A DNA stretch of 64,000 bases from Paenibacillus durus (GCF_000756615.1 NZ_CP009288.1:3100001-3164000), one strand, 5' to 3'. Positions 1 to 8,702 are shown, counted from the first letter of the stretch. The notes: generated from the sequence alone by a model not told the origin. Program-made: numbers and translations.

Positions 1-2
1 TA

Positions 3-443
3 CTGTTCGAGGCGGAGAGCATGCGGATTGGCAAGGCAGTGATGCCGCCGTTTATGGGCCGGCAGAAAGAGACGGGTACTCAGCTCTGGATTGAAATGCC
101 GCTTGAATCCCGGGTGGCGCAGATCATGAAGGACTATCGCCCAGAAGAGCATCAGGAGGAACTCCTGACAGCATTTCGCAGAATTAAATCCCGTATTCAT
201 GTGCCCGTCGCGGCGGAGATTGACCGGAGCCTGGTAGCAGGAAACTTCGAGAACGCGGTCCTGCTGCTGCTGGAGCATTACTATGATCCGAAATACGATT
301 ATACATCCCTCTTGTACGGCGAGTCTGAGAAGGTAACGTTCAAAGTCAACCATTTGGATGAGGCGGAAGCGGCGGTAACCAATTGGCTGCGGGAACGTCA
401 CCCCGAGTCTTCCAGTCGAGGAAATTGGAAGCTGCAGGTATAG
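3..443 (+). CDS. mnmH: tRNA 2-selenouridine synthase, C-terminal part (MnmH/SelU), cut by the window edge
   Basis: This reading frame is open from the window's first bases, so only the C-terminal ~146 residues are present. MnmH exchanges the sulfur of 2-thiouridine at the tRNA wobble position for selenium. The segment LFEAESMRIGKAVMP and the later LLEHYYDPKYDY match the conserved tail of the family, downstream of its rhodanese and P-loop domains, neither of which is visible. The family assignment rests on these two motifs. The in-frame ATG at 21 lies inside a conserved motif and is not a real start. No clear terminator follows before the convergent AraC gene. Confidence 0.72.
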   Translation: MFEAESMRIGKAVMPPFMGRQKETGTQLWIEMPLESRVAQIMKDYRPEEHQEELLTAFRRIKSRIHVPVAAEIDRSLVAGNFENAVLLLLEHYYDPKYDYTSLLYGESEKVTFKVNHLDEAEAAVTNWLRERHPESSSRGNWKLQV

Positions 444-498
444 ACAGCGGCCGCGTTTGCCGTGTGGCTGGCGCATCGCCTTGCCAATCGGACGGCAT

Positions 499-1356
499 TT
501 AACGCATAAACCCGCTGCGGTATTCGCTTGGAGACTGCCCGCACCAGTTACGGAACTGTTTGGAAAAGTAGAGCGCATCGTTAAAGCCGACGGACGATGA
601 CACTTCATCAATCGTCAAGACTCTGCTTTCCAGCAGTTCTTTTGCTTTGTCCATCCTGATTTTCATCAGATACTGCTTCGGGGATAGACCGGTCCGTTCC
701 TTGAAAGCTTTGGAGAAATGGGCCCGGTGATACCCCAGAGAGGAAGCCATCTGGCTGATGCCGAGCTGCTGATGATACTGAAGCGAGATCCAGCGTTTGG
801 CCTGTTCAACCTGGCGGTCGATCATTTCCGAATGCTGTGCGGCCGTGTCCCGCAAGTCTCTGCTCGCAAGTCCTAGTCTATGGATCAGCAGCCTCAGCCA
901 GCCCGATGCTTCCAGACTTTCCAGTTCGGGAAAGGGCGATTGCTTGAAAGAATGCTTAATCCGCCGGTAGAAAGAATGAAGAGCCCAGGGGTCAGCACCT
1001 TTTAACACAGGCTTCTCCTGAGAAAATCCCGCTTCCTTAAGCAGCCGTGAAGCACCATCTCCTTGGACCGCCACCCACACATACTGCCAAGGCGTCCGCC
1101 GGTCCGATTCATAGCTGAACAAGCTGCCCGGCATAATGAGAAACGAATCCCCCGCCTGACATAAATATTTACGCCCTTCGCTTACAAATACACCCTCACC
1201 GGAAAGCACGGTATGAATTAAATAATAGTCATGGACGGATGGGCCGACTTTGTGGCCGGGTTTGGGACTGCCTTCTCCGCTAAAAAGAACAGTCAACTCA
1301 CCCTCGCTAGGATGCAGGTTAATGCTGATTTCAAATTGATAATGATCCGGATTCAT
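499..1356 (-). CDS. AraC family transcriptional regulator
   Basis: A 285-residue protein with an N-terminal cupin-like sensor half (about residues 20-110) and a C-terminal double helix-turn-helix (about 185-283). The second HTH carries the family signature around VGFNDALYFSKQFRNWCG. AraC regulators of this layout sense sugars and activate neighbouring sugar-utilisation genes. It is divergent from the GH4 alpha-galactosidase gene at 1603, and the 246-bp gap holds a pair of direct repeats with the phasing expected for an AraC dimer, so it is probably the local activator, by analogy with MsmR/RafR-type regulators. The ligand (melibiose or another alpha-galactoside) is inferred only from the neighbour. 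Confidence 0.9.
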   Translation of the reverse strand: MNPDHYQFEISINLHPSEGELTVLFSGEGSPKPGHKVGPSVHDYYLIHTVLSGEGVFVSEGRKYLCQAGDSFLIMPGSLFSYESDRRTPWQYVWVAVQGDGASRLLKEAGFSQEKPVLKGADPWALHSFYRRIKHSFKQSPFPELESLEASGWLRLLIHRLGLASRDLRDTAAQHSEMIDRQVEQAKRWISLQYHQQLGISQMASSLGYHRAHFSKAFKERTGLSPKQYLMKIRMDKAKELLESRVLTIDEVSSSVGFNDALYFSKQFRNWCGQSPSEYRSGFMR

Positions 1357-1419
1357 TGATTCCTCCAGCTTGAGAGATAGGTGCTCTTAACAACAACTTT
1401 ATCATAAATATACGACAAA

Positions 1420-1475
1420 CCTCCATATGTTCCTTTTATTCCTCCATATAAATTCCATCGGCTCTGCTCTATAGT
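1420..1475 (+). promoter_or_regulatory. AraC-type direct-repeat operator and -10 element of the alpha-galactosidase gene
   Basis: CCTCCATAT occurs at 1420-1428 and again at 1441-1449, exactly 21 bp (two helical turns) apart on the same strand. A -10-like TATAGT follows at 1470-1475. No good -35 hexamer is present 17 bp upstream; the second repeat occupies that place, as in class II activation by AraC proteins. The site is assigned to the adjacent AraC regulator by position only. Confidence 0.6.
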
Positions 1476-1602
1476 AAATTGTGAAGAGAGGGAACGAAGC
1501 CGCAGTACAAAGCTGCATTATCCATAGGTTTTTTCAATAGTTACCAGAAAGAATATGCGCTGAGCGGCAGCAATCGTCCCAACACAAGGAGGAATAGAAT
1601 CG

Positions 1603-2901
1603 ATGTCCAAAATTACATTTATCGGAGCAGGAAGCACGGTTTTTGCCAAAAATGTATTAGGAGATTGCATGGCTACACCGGCGCTTCAAGGGTTTGAGTT
1701 GGCGCTGTACGATATTGATTCCCGCCGTCTGTCGGATTCCGAGAATATGCTGCTCAATTTAAAGCAAAGCGGCGGCAGCACCTGTGAAATCAAAGCCTAC
1801 TCCGACCGCAAAGAGGCGCTGCGCGGAGCCAAATACGTCATCAACGCCATTCAGGTGGGCGGTTACGATCCCTGCACCATCACCGACTTTGAGATTCCGA
1901 AGAAATACGGCCTCCGTCAGACGATTGCCGACACCGTCGGCATTGGCGGCATTTTCCGCAACCTGCGCACCATCCCGGTTATGCTCGATTTTGCAGCGGA
2001 TATCCGTGAAGTGTGTCCGGACGCTCTCTTTTTAAATTATACGAACCCGATGGCCGTGCTCACGAATGTGATGAATACGTACGGCGGTGTGCGGACCGTC
2101 GGCCTGTGCCACAGCGTGCAGGTATGCGTGCCGCATCTGTTCGAGCATCTGGGCATCGAGCAGGAAGGAGTGCAGGCGAAAATCGCCGGGATTAACCACA
2201 TGGCATGGCTGCTGGAGGTTACGAAAGACGGCAAGGACCTGTATCCGGAAATCAAAAGACGGGCCGCCGAGAAGCAAAAAGAACCGCATAACGACATGGT
2301 CCGCTACGAGATTATGCAGAAGTTCGGCTATTACAATACGGAATCGTCGGAGCACACGTCGGAGTATCACCCGTACTTTATCAAGCGGAACTATCCTGAG
2401 CTGATCGACCGCTTTCAGATTCCGCTGGACGAATATCCGCGCCGCTGCGTAGAGCAGATCGGACGCTGGGAGCATATGCGCGAGGAGTTGGTGAATAACC
2501 GCAATCTGGAGCATGAGCGCTCGCATGAGTATGCGTCATATATCATGGAAGCCATCGAGACGAACGTTCCTTACAAAATCGGCGGCAATGTCATGAACAC
2601 CGGCCTCATCACCAACCTGCCGAGGGAGGCTTGCGTAGAGGTGCCTTGTCTGGTGGACCGCAGCGGAATCCAGCCGACCTTTATCGGAAACTTGCCGCCT
2701 CAGCTTGCGGCGCTGAACCGCACGAATATCAATACCCAGCTGCTGACGATCGAAGCGGCGATAACGCGCAAGAAAGAGCATATCTATCATGCGGCGATGC
2801 TCGACCCTCATACAGCAGCTGAGCTGTCCATGGATGATATCGTAAGTATGTGTGATGATCTAATTGCTGCTCATGGAGATTGGCTCCCAAACTATAATTG
2901 A
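1603..2901 (+). CDS. melA: GH4 alpha-galactosidase (MelA type)
   Basis: Family GH4 glycosidase, 432 residues, the usual length. These enzymes use NAD+ and a divalent metal in a redox-elimination mechanism. The N terminus carries the Rossmann glycine motif (FIGAGSTVFAKNVL). The metal and substrate motifs GLCHSVQ and GINHMAWL follow; the CHSV form is typical of alpha-galactosidases as opposed to 6-phospho-glycosidases. The start ATG has AAGGAGG 12 nt upstream. It stands alone and divergent from its probable AraC activator. Cytoplasmic, so an uptake system elsewhere must supply the substrate (probably melibiose or raffinose-type sugars). Alpha-glucuronidase activity cannot be fully excluded. Confidence 0.87.
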   Translation: MSKITFIGAGSTVFAKNVLGDCMATPALQGFELALYDIDSRRLSDSENMLLNLKQSGGSTCEIKAYSDRKEALRGAKYVINAIQVGGYDPCTITDFEIPKKYGLRQTIADTVGIGGIFRNLRTIPVMLDFAADIREVCPDALFLNYTNPMAVLTNVMNTYGGVRTVGLCHSVQVCVPHLFEHLGIEQEGVQAKIAGINHMAWLLEVTKDGKDLYPEIKRRAAEKQKEPHNDMVRYEIMQKFGYYNTESSEHTSEYHPYFIKRNYPELIDRFQIPLDEYPRRCVEQIGRWEHMREELVNNRNLEHERSHEYASYIMEAIETNVPYKIGGNVMNTGLITNLPREACVEVPCLVDRSGIQPTFIGNLPPQLAALNRTNINTQLLTIEAAITRKKEHIYHAAMLDPHTAAELSMDDIVSMCDDLIAAHGDWLPNYN

Positions 2902-2981
2902 TATTTCAAGAAAAGTCATAATGGACAATGCAATCCCATATCCCTAAAACAAGTGATTTTTTCTGCAAAGGAGGGATATGC

Positions 2982-3797
2982 TTGGATGAATTCGTCGCCC
3001 GGTCGTTAGATGAAATACGATTTTGGTCCAGGATCATGAAGGAGCATTCATTGTTTCTTGGGTTAGGATTTAGAGCAGAGGATACTCAGCTTAAAAAAGA
3101 AGCAGACCGGTTTTACGCGATTTTTGAGGATATTGAGCGAAGATCCCATGAATTTCAGCCTAATGCAGATCCGCACACAATCCAAAATTTTAATACAGAA
3201 GTGGCTATTGCGGCGACTAATATTTGGGCTTTTAAAAGAATGGTGCTAGGCCTGATCCTGCAATGTAAACTTCCCGGACAAACAAACTTCCCTTTACTGG
3301 TGGATCATATTAGCCGGGAAGCCAATTATTTCAGAAACCGCTTAGAAGAACTTAATACGGGGAGACTCGAACCCTTACCCGATGCGATTATCGATGAAAA
3401 TGTCTTTTTCTTAAAGATTATGGCCGATCATGCAAAATTTATTGGTCATTTGCTTGACCCATCTGAACGGAAATTGGTCGATCAAGCGCGGGAATTTAGC
3501 AATGATTTTGATAAACTGGTATTCCAGGCGATTGATCTAAGTTCTATGCGTCCTCAATCTCAAACTGTTCCGCTGCTAAGTCAATTTGTTGATGAAAACA
3601 AGGTATCCGTAAAATCATTGCGCGATTTCAAGAAAACAGCACGCGATTTAATCGATGAATGCCGGATAAAAAGTATTATTCATCCTTTATTAGCGGATCA
3701 CGTATTTCGCGAAGCCGAACGGTTTCTCTTCATTCTCGATATGTTCGATCAAGCCTTATCGGGTGCTAAGGTAAACAAGAGGGAAATTCTGCATTAA
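2982..3797 (+). CDS. DUF2935 domain protein
   Basis: About 271 residues, predicted all-helical, with two related halves each beginning with an E-x-x-F/W-x-x-I/L-M-x-x-H pattern (RFWSRIMKEHSLFL near the N terminus, NVFFLKIMADHAKFI in the second half). This is the DUF2935 pattern of Bacillales; its function is unknown. The repeated His/Glu helices resemble ferritin-like or hemerythrin-like bundles, so metal binding is possible but unproven. I chose TTG at 2982 because AAAGGAGGG lies 7 nt upstream; an ATG at 2928 in the same frame has no ribosome-binding site. Two hairpin terminators follow. Confidence 0.75.
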   Translation: MDEFVARSLDEIRFWSRIMKEHSLFLGLGFRAEDTQLKKEADRFYAIFEDIERRSHEFQPNADPHTIQNFNTEVAIAATNIWAFKRMVLGLILQCKLPGQTNFPLLVDHISREANYFRNRLEELNTGRLEPLPDAIIDENVFFLKIMADHAKFIGHLLDPSERKLVDQAREFSNDFDKLVFQAIDLSSMRPQSQTVPLLSQFVDENKVSVKSLRDFKKTARDLIDECRIKSIIHPLLADHVFREAERFLFILDMFDQALSGAKVNKREILH

Positions 3798-3820
3798 TTA
3801 TTTGGTTCGTACTATAGGAA

Positions 3821-3897
3821 AAAAAAGGCGCGCTGAAATCGGCTCGTCTTTTTTTTGTGGGCGGGAAATCGTCAGGTTTGCATAGCGCAAACATTTT
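3821..3897 (+). terminator. Tandem terminators after the DUF2935 gene
   Basis: The first is an imperfect A-rich/T-rich hairpin (GGCGCGC against GGCTCGTC, flanked by A and T runs) at about 3823-3857. The second is GTTTGC (3876-3881), a 5-nt loop, GCAAAC (3887-3892), then ATTTTT. Both precede the CDF transporter gene, which therefore needs its own promoter. Confidence 0.6.
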
Positions 3898-3996
3898 TCG
3901 CGTAGGCAACTTTGTTTGACTGTCTTTATTTATTAACCTTAACGAAACAACGTTTCTCTAGACCCACTTATACCCAGACTGATACTATAAGCAGGT

Positions 3997-4914
3997 ATGA
4001 AAGCGAATTGGAAGGGGCTTTATCTTAGAATGGATCAGCAAAGGTACGATAACTTGAAATTAGGTGAGCGTGGAGCAATAGTTAGTATTATCGCTTACAT
4101 CTGCTTATCTGCTTCAAAATTAATTATTGGTTATGCAGCTAACTCTGAAGCTTTGAAGGCGGATGGTCTGAATAATGCGACGGATATTGTTGCATCCATT
4201 GCCGTTTTAATTGGTTTAAAATTAGCACGGAAACCAGCAGACGAAGATCATCCGTATGGACACTGGAAATCGGAAACCGTAGCTTCTTTAATGGCTTCTT
4301 TTATCATGATGGCTGTAGGGTTGCAGGTGCTTTACGAGGCTGTTATTTCAATGTTTCTTGGAAAGCAGCAGTCTCCTGATCTCATTTCCGCATGGACAGG
4401 GATATTCTGCGCAATTGTAATGTACTGTGTATATCGATACAACAAAAAATTGGCACTCAAAATAAACAGTCAAGCCGTTATGGCTGCGGCTAAAGATAAT
4501 ATATCTGATGCATTTGTGAGTATTGGAGCGGTAATTGGGATCATCGGCTCCCAGTTTAAATTGCCTTGGCTTGATCCGCTTACGGCTGTTGCGGTTGGAT
4601 TCATCATTTGTAGAACGGCTTGGGAAATTTTTTGTGAAGCATCCCATTATTTAACTGACGGTTTTGATGAGAATATGATTCAATCATTCAAAGAAACCGT
4701 ATTGAAAGTAAACGGAGTAGAGGGTGTTAAAGAAATAAGAGCCAGAAATTACGGAAGCAATGCAGTCGTAGATGTTGTATTGCTTGTTGGAGCAAAACTG
4801 GAGTTTCAAGAAGCTCATGAAATCGCAACACGGGTGGAAGATGAATTAAAGAGTAATTCTGATGTTTATGAAGTCCATGTTCATTATGAGCCAGCAAAAA
4901 TAGCTAAAGCTTAA
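3997..4914 (+). CDS. Cation diffusion facilitator family transporter
   Basis: A 305-residue CDF protein: six predicted membrane helices (about residues 20-215) followed by a cytoplasmic ferredoxin-like domain ending in a VHVHYEP-like metal motif. CDF proteins exchange divalent metal for protons to export Zn, Mn, Fe or Co. Helix 2 carries DGLNNATD and helix 5 carries KDNISD, the two halves of the transport site. The Asn/Asp-rich site without His resembles Bacillus MneP/MneS manganese exporters more than zinc exporters, but that is an inference. An alternative ATG at 4030 (12 codons in) has GGAAGGGG upstream and may be the true start. Monocistronic, preceded by two terminators. Confidence 0.88.
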   Translation: MKANWKGLYLRMDQQRYDNLKLGERGAIVSIIAYICLSASKLIIGYAANSEALKADGLNNATDIVASIAVLIGLKLARKPADEDHPYGHWKSETVASLMASFIMMAVGLQVLYEAVISMFLGKQQSPDLISAWTGIFCAIVMYCVYRYNKKLALKINSQAVMAAAKDNISDAFVSIGAVIGIIGSQFKLPWLDPLTAVAVGFIICRTAWEIFCEASHYLTDGFDENMIQSFKETVLKVNGVEGVKEIRARNYGSNAVVDVVLLVGAKLEFQEAHEIATRVEDELKSNSDVYEVHVHYEPAKIAKA

Positions 4915-4958
4915 AAAGAGTGTCTACATAAAAAATAGAGAAAGCTAGGGGATTAGTC

Positions 4959-5777
4959 TTGAAAATAATGACGCTGAACACCCACGCATGGATGGAAACC
5001 GACCAGCTTCGGAAAATAGAAGACTTGGCCGATTATATCAGGGAGCAGCAGTTCGATGTTATCGCTCTGCAGGAGGTCAATCAGTCGAAGGGCGAAGAAG
5101 CGTTGTCCGCAGTGTCTTTGGACCGTTTTGTCCAGGCCGAACCGGAAACGGTGATCAGTCAGGATAATTACGCCTACGTTTTGCTGCAAAAACTCGGTAT
5201 CCCCTATTATTGGACATGGATACCGGTACATACGGGATTTGTAAAGTACGACGAGGGTCTGGCGATCTTGACGCGCAAGCCAATCACCAGCGCCTTCAGT
5301 GAGTACGTTTCGGTTATAAGAGACTATGAGAACTACCGCACACGGAAGATTGTCGGCGTCAAAGCAGAGATTGACGGGGAGGAATCCTGGTTTGTAAGCG
5401 GTCATTTCGGCTGGTGGAATGATGAAGAGGAGCCTTTTCGAAGGCAATGGGATGCCGCACAGACGAAACTGGACACACTGAAAGAATTGCCGGTATTTAT
5501 CATGGGCGACTTCAACAATGTGGCGGAGATTCGGAACGAAGGCTATGATTATGTTATTGAAAAAGGCTGGCATGATCTATATGCCACCGCTTCCGCTAAA
5601 GATGACGGAGCCACTGTCACCAAGGCCATCAAGGGCTGGGACGACAATAAAAGCAAGCTGCGCATTGATTATATTTTCTCCAATCGGCCGCTGCGGGCCA
5701 AGTCCTGCCATGTCGTCATGAACGGCATTCGGGGAGCGGTCGTCTCGGATCATTTCGGGGTAGCTGTGGAGCTGTAA
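4959..5777 (+). CDS. Endonuclease/exonuclease/phosphatase (EEP) family hydrolase
   Basis: A 272-residue single-domain EEP protein, a metal-dependent phosphodiesterase fold shared by DNase I, sphingomyelinase and inositol phosphatases. Hallmarks are MTLNTHAW at the N terminus, IALQEVNQ (catalytic Glu), GHFGWW, MGDFNN (Asp/Asn pair), RIDYIF and the terminal SDHFGV (catalytic Asp-His). There is no signal peptide, so it is probably cytoplasmic. The substrate cannot be read from the sequence. The TTG start at 4959 follows a CTAGGGGA-like site. It sits 44 bp after the CDF gene and may share its transcript; a hairpin terminator follows at 5879. Confidence 0.85.
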   Translation: MKIMTLNTHAWMETDQLRKIEDLADYIREQQFDVIALQEVNQSKGEEALSAVSLDRFVQAEPETVISQDNYAYVLLQKLGIPYYWTWIPVHTGFVKYDEGLAILTRKPITSAFSEYVSVIRDYENYRTRKIVGVKAEIDGEESWFVSGHFGWWNDEEEPFRRQWDAAQTKLDTLKELPVFIMGDFNNVAEIRNEGYDYVIEKGWHDLYATASAKDDGATVTKAIKGWDDNKSKLRIDYIFSNRPLRAKSCHVVMNGIRGAVVSDHFGVAVEL

Positions 5778-5878
5778 GGCAGAAACTTAAGGGAGTGTAT
5801 ATGCCGCTGTCAGGCACGCTGCGGAAACGGCCGCCGCCCTTAAGCGACAAGCCATGACTATACATACTGCTTTTCTGT

Positions 5879-5905
5879 CCGGCGAATTTTCGCCGGGCAA
5901 TTTTT
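5879..5905 (+). terminator. Terminator after the EEP hydrolase gene
   Basis: CCGGCGAA and TTCGCCGG form a perfect inverted repeat at 5879-5896, followed by GGGCAATTTTT. The rest of the 5778-6096 gap holds the metal ATPase promoter and no convincing gene. Confidence 0.7.
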
Positions 5906-6036
5906 GCGTTATCACCGGGCATACGTCCGCAAATACTCCGAAATATGTCCTTCCTCCTCAAGCATGAACGGCCACTCCAATACGTACTTCCAAACGCAAA
6001 TTTCGACTTTTGTCACAACTTAGTTGACATCACATC

Positions 6037-6066
6037 TTTACAACAACCCCCAGGGGGGGATAATAT
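6037..6066 (+). promoter_or_regulatory. Metal ATPase promoter with CsoR-type operator in its spacer
   Basis: TTTACA (6037-6042) and TATAAT-like TAATAT (6061-6066) are separated by 18 bp, and the spacer is filled by the GC-rich inverted repeat ACCCCCAGGGGGG (6046-6058). CsoR/RcnR-family repressors bind G/C-tract inverted repeats of this kind. A member of that family is encoded at 8224, just after the ATPase, so repression relieved by metal is the natural reading. Confidence 0.72.
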
Positions 6067-6117
6067 GATGAGAACAGTTCTCAATATTAGTTTCATTTGG
6101 AGGAGGAAATGCTGGTT

Positions 6118-8028
6118 ATGGGACAAGTTATGGTAGCTGAAGAAAAAGAAGACAACAAGCCTTTAAGCGCGCTGTGGGAACAGCATGGAGGCCTGATTAT
6201 CGCGGCGGCCTGCCTGCTGTTTATCGGGCTTGCCTGGGTCATGGGCAGGAATGATCAGGGCATATTGGAAATCACGTTTTTCATTCTTGCCTATCTTGTC
6301 GGGGGCTACCGGAAGGCATGGGAAGGTCTGGAAACTCTGTTTAAAGAAAAGGATCTGGATGTAGACCTGTTGATGGTTGTTGCGGCGGCGGGCGCTGCGG
6401 CGATTGGTTACTGGCTGGACGGCGCGATGCTGATCTTTATCTTTTGTCTCAGCGGTGCGCTGGAAGATTACACGATGGAGAAGACGAATCAGGATATCGC
6501 CTCCATCCTGAAGTACCGTCCGGAAGATGCGGTTCTCCTTAGAGATGGCGGCGAAGTTAAGGTTAGAGCAGCTCAACTGCAAAAAGGCGACATCGTGCTC
6601 GTCAGACCGGGCGAACGCATCCCCTGCGACGGCCACATTCTCGAAGGGCATTCGGCAGTAGATCAGTCCTCGATCACAGGTGAATCCATTCCCGTAGATC
6701 TCGCCGCCGGCAATAAGGTCTTCGCCGGAACGATTAACGGACAGGGGGCGCTGCGGATCTATACGGATAAGGGAGCCGAAGACACGCTGCTGGCCCGAAT
6801 TATCCATCTGGTGCAGGAAGCCAAGGACGAGCTGCCGCCAAGCCAGCTGTTCGTGGAGCGTTTTGAAGGCATCTACGCCAAAGTTGTGGTCGCGGCTGCC
6901 CTGCTGCTCATGGTTGCCCCGCCGCTTCTCTTCGGCTGGTCCTGGGAAACGACCGTCTACCGGGCGATGATCTTCCTTGTTGTCGCTTCGCCGTGCGCGC
7001 TCGTTTCCTCGATCATGCCCGCGATTCTGTCCGGCATTTCCAACGCCGCCAGAAAAGGCGTGCTGTTCAAAGGCGGAATCCATCTGGAGCAGATGGGTGA
7101 AGTGAGTGTCGTCGCCTTCGACAAGACGGGTACTTTAACCGAAGGCAAGCCGAAGCTGACCGACGTTCTGCCGTCTGGTGGCAGCAGTGAACAGGAGCTG
7201 CTCACGCTCGCCGCTTCGCTGGAATATTTGTCGGAGCATCCGATCGCCAAAGCCATTGTCAATTTCGCCAAAGCCAGCGGTATTCAAATGGAGCCGGCGG
7301 CGGATATGCAGGCTGTGCCCGGGATGGGCGTCAGCGGAACCGTCAGCGGCCGGAAATGCCGTATCGGCAAAAAGGAACTGCTGGCGGGCCTGGACATGGA
7401 AGATGTTAAGCTGCAGGCGGCGGATATGCTGGAGGCGGAAGGGAAAACGGTGATCTTCGTCGAATCGGAAGGCGTTCTGATCGGCATGCTGGCGGTTCAA
7501 GACGTGATGCGCGCCGGCGTGCGGGAAGCCGTAATGAAGCTTAAGAGTATGAATAAAAAGGTTGTCATGCTTACCGGGGACGCCAAGCTCACTGCCGAGG
7601 CCATTGGCCGCGCCGCCGGCGTCGACGAAGTCTATGCCGAGCTGATGCCCGATCAGAAGCTTGCGCTGATCCGGCAGTTGACCGGGGAGTTCGGCAAGGT
7701 TGCCATGGTCGGCGACGGCGTCAACGATGCACCCGCTCTGGCGGCTTCCGCCGTCGGGATCGCTATGGGCGCCGCCGGGACCGACGTAGCGCTGGAAACG
7801 GCGAATGTCGTGCTGATGAACGACGATATTTCCAAAATTCCGTTCGCGATCTCCCTGGGACGGCGGACGCGCAGGGTTATCCGGCAAAATATTTCCTTTG
7901 CCCTGGCCGTCATCCTCATTCTGGTTGTATCCAACTTCTGGGGCGGAATCAATCTGCCGTCCGGCGTGGTCAGCCATGAAGGAAGCACACTGGCCGTTAT
8001 CTTAAGCGGCCTCAGACTGCTCCGCTAA
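6118..8028 (+). CDS. P1B-type heavy-metal translocating ATPase
   Basis: A cation-exporting P-type ATPase of about 636 residues. It has the TGES actuator motif, the phosphorylated Asp in DKTGT (about D335), and the GDGVNDAPAL hinge. The membrane metal site is SPC (about 291-293) in place of CPC, and the C-terminal helix carries HEGSTL. SPC plus HEGST marks the P1B-4 group (CoaT/CtpD, B. subtilis PfeT), which exports Co, Fe(II) or Zn. There is no N-terminal CxxC metal-binding domain. ATG 6118 has AGGAGG 11 nt upstream; ATG 6109 is only 2 nt from it and less likely. The CsoR-type operator in its promoter and the downstream repressor gene argue for metal-inducible efflux. The metal itself is not decidable from the sequence. 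Confidence 0.9.
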   Translation: MGQVMVAEEKEDNKPLSALWEQHGGLIIAAACLLFIGLAWVMGRNDQGILEITFFILAYLVGGYRKAWEGLETLFKEKDLDVDLLMVVAAAGAAAIGYWLDGAMLIFIFCLSGALEDYTMEKTNQDIASILKYRPEDAVLLRDGGEVKVRAAQLQKGDIVLVRPGERIPCDGHILEGHSAVDQSSITGESIPVDLAAGNKVFAGTINGQGALRIYTDKGAEDTLLARIIHLVQEAKDELPPSQLFVERFEGIYAKVVVAAALLLMVAPPLLFGWSWETTVYRAMIFLVVASPCALVSSIMPAILSGISNAARKGVLFKGGIHLEQMGEVSVVAFDKTGTLTEGKPKLTDVLPSGGSSEQELLTLAASLEYLSEHPIAKAIVNFAKASGIQMEPAADMQAVPGMGVSGTVSGRKCRIGKKELLAGLDMEDVKLQAADMLEAEGKTVIFVESEGVLIGMLAVQDVMRAGVREAVMKLKSMNKKVVMLTGDAKLTAEAIGRAAGVDEVYAELMPDQKLALIRQLTGEFGKVAMVGDGVNDAPALAASAVGIAMGAAGTDVALETANVVLMNDDISKIPFAISLGRRTRRVIRQNISFALAVILILVVSNFWGGINLPSGVVSHEGSTLAVILSGLRLLR

Positions 8029-8078
8029 TCTGGCGCACTCTAATCCGCATCTGAACAGAGCGGGAATAACGTTCTATT

Positions 8079-8121
8079 AGCGGCGGCTTCCGGAGTCCGG
8101 CCGCACTGGCTGCCGCTTCTT
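8079..8121 (+). terminator. Possible terminator after the metal ATPase gene
   Basis: AGCGGCGGC (8079-8087) pairs with GCTGCCGCT (8109-8117) with one mismatch, with an inner CCGG/CCGG hairpin; the T run is short. It would separate the ATPase from the repressor gene, which has its own promoter. Confidence 0.4.
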
Positions 8122-8133
8122 TACCAAGCAAAA

Positions 8134-8163
8134 TTGTCCCTGTCCATCATCTCTTGCTATAAT
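8134..8163 (+). promoter_or_regulatory. Promoter of the CsoR-family gene
   Basis: TTGTCC (8134-8139), an 18-bp spacer, and a perfect TATAAT (8158-8163), about 60 bp before the start codon. No second GC-tract operator is seen here, so autoregulation through the same element is not evident. Confidence 0.6.
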
Positions 8164-8223
8164 AGCGGTATGGCAGTCATACTCGACTCATGAATAAGAG
8201 AAGGATCAAAAAAGAGGTGCAAT

Positions 8224-8523
8224 ATGGCACAGGAAGCCAGAGATCAAGAAGATAATCACGAGCATAAGTACCGCAAGCAGATCGTCAACCGGTTGGCCCG
8301 GATTGAAGGCCACGTTCGCGCCGTCAAGCAAATGACCGCCGAGGACCGGGACTGCTCTGAAGTGCTGCTGCAGATTGCTGCCGTGCAAAAGGCTTTGGAC
8401 AAAGCGGCGAAGCTTCTGTTAAAGGACCATTTGGAGAACTGCGTAGTCAAAGCCGTCCACCATGGCAACGAAAGCAAAGTTCTTGATGACCTTAACAAAG
8501 CGCTGGACAACTATATCCGTTAA
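8224..8523 (+). CDS. Metal-sensing transcriptional repressor, CsoR/RcnR/FrmR family
   Basis: A 99-residue all-helical DUF156-type repressor. The signature IVNRLARIEGHVRAV is in helix 1. C44 (DRDC), H69 and C73 (DHLENC) reproduce the Cys-His-Cys ligand set of CsoR, as opposed to the RcnR pattern, although the N-terminal segment NHEHK could add ligands. Proteins of this family bind DNA as apo tetramers and release it on metal or electrophile binding. The likely target is the GC-tract operator of the upstream P1B ATPase (6046-6058). AAAAAGAGGTG precedes the ATG. Cu(I), Ni/Co or Fe sensing cannot be decided; the ATPase partner suggests a metal other than copper. Confidence 0.88.
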   Translation: MAQEARDQEDNHEHKYRKQIVNRLARIEGHVRAVKQMTAEDRDCSEVLLQIAAVQKALDKAAKLLLKDHLENCVVKAVHHGNESKVLDDLNKALDNYIR

Positions 8524-8529
8524 GTCAAG

Positions 8530-8567
8530 CCCTGTCGTTAATTAGACGACGGGGTCTTTTATTTTTC
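8530..8567 (+). terminator. Terminator after the CsoR-family gene
   Basis: CCCTGTCGT (8530-8538) pairs with ACGACGGGG (8546-8554), a 9-bp stem with one G-T pair, followed by a T-rich tract. Confidence 0.8.
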
Positions 8568-8702
8568 CAGTTCTGGCCCATTATATTTAAAATCAGGGAT
8601 AGATCGCAAACGGGTATTTAATAATATATAGCGTATGGTTTAATCGTCCTCTTATGTTTACGGATTACAGTAAAATAATAACTAGAACAAAGGAGACTAC
8701 CG

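Noticed and set aside
2032..2526. Long open frame on the minus strand inside the alpha-galactosidase gene (165 codons)
   Set aside because: No ribosome site, low-complexity composition typical of an antisense shadow, and the plus-strand gene is complete and well supported.
6024..6029. Perfect TTGACA upstream of the metal ATPase
   Set aside because: It lies 31 bp from the TAATAT -10; the TTTACA at 6037 has the right 18-bp spacing.
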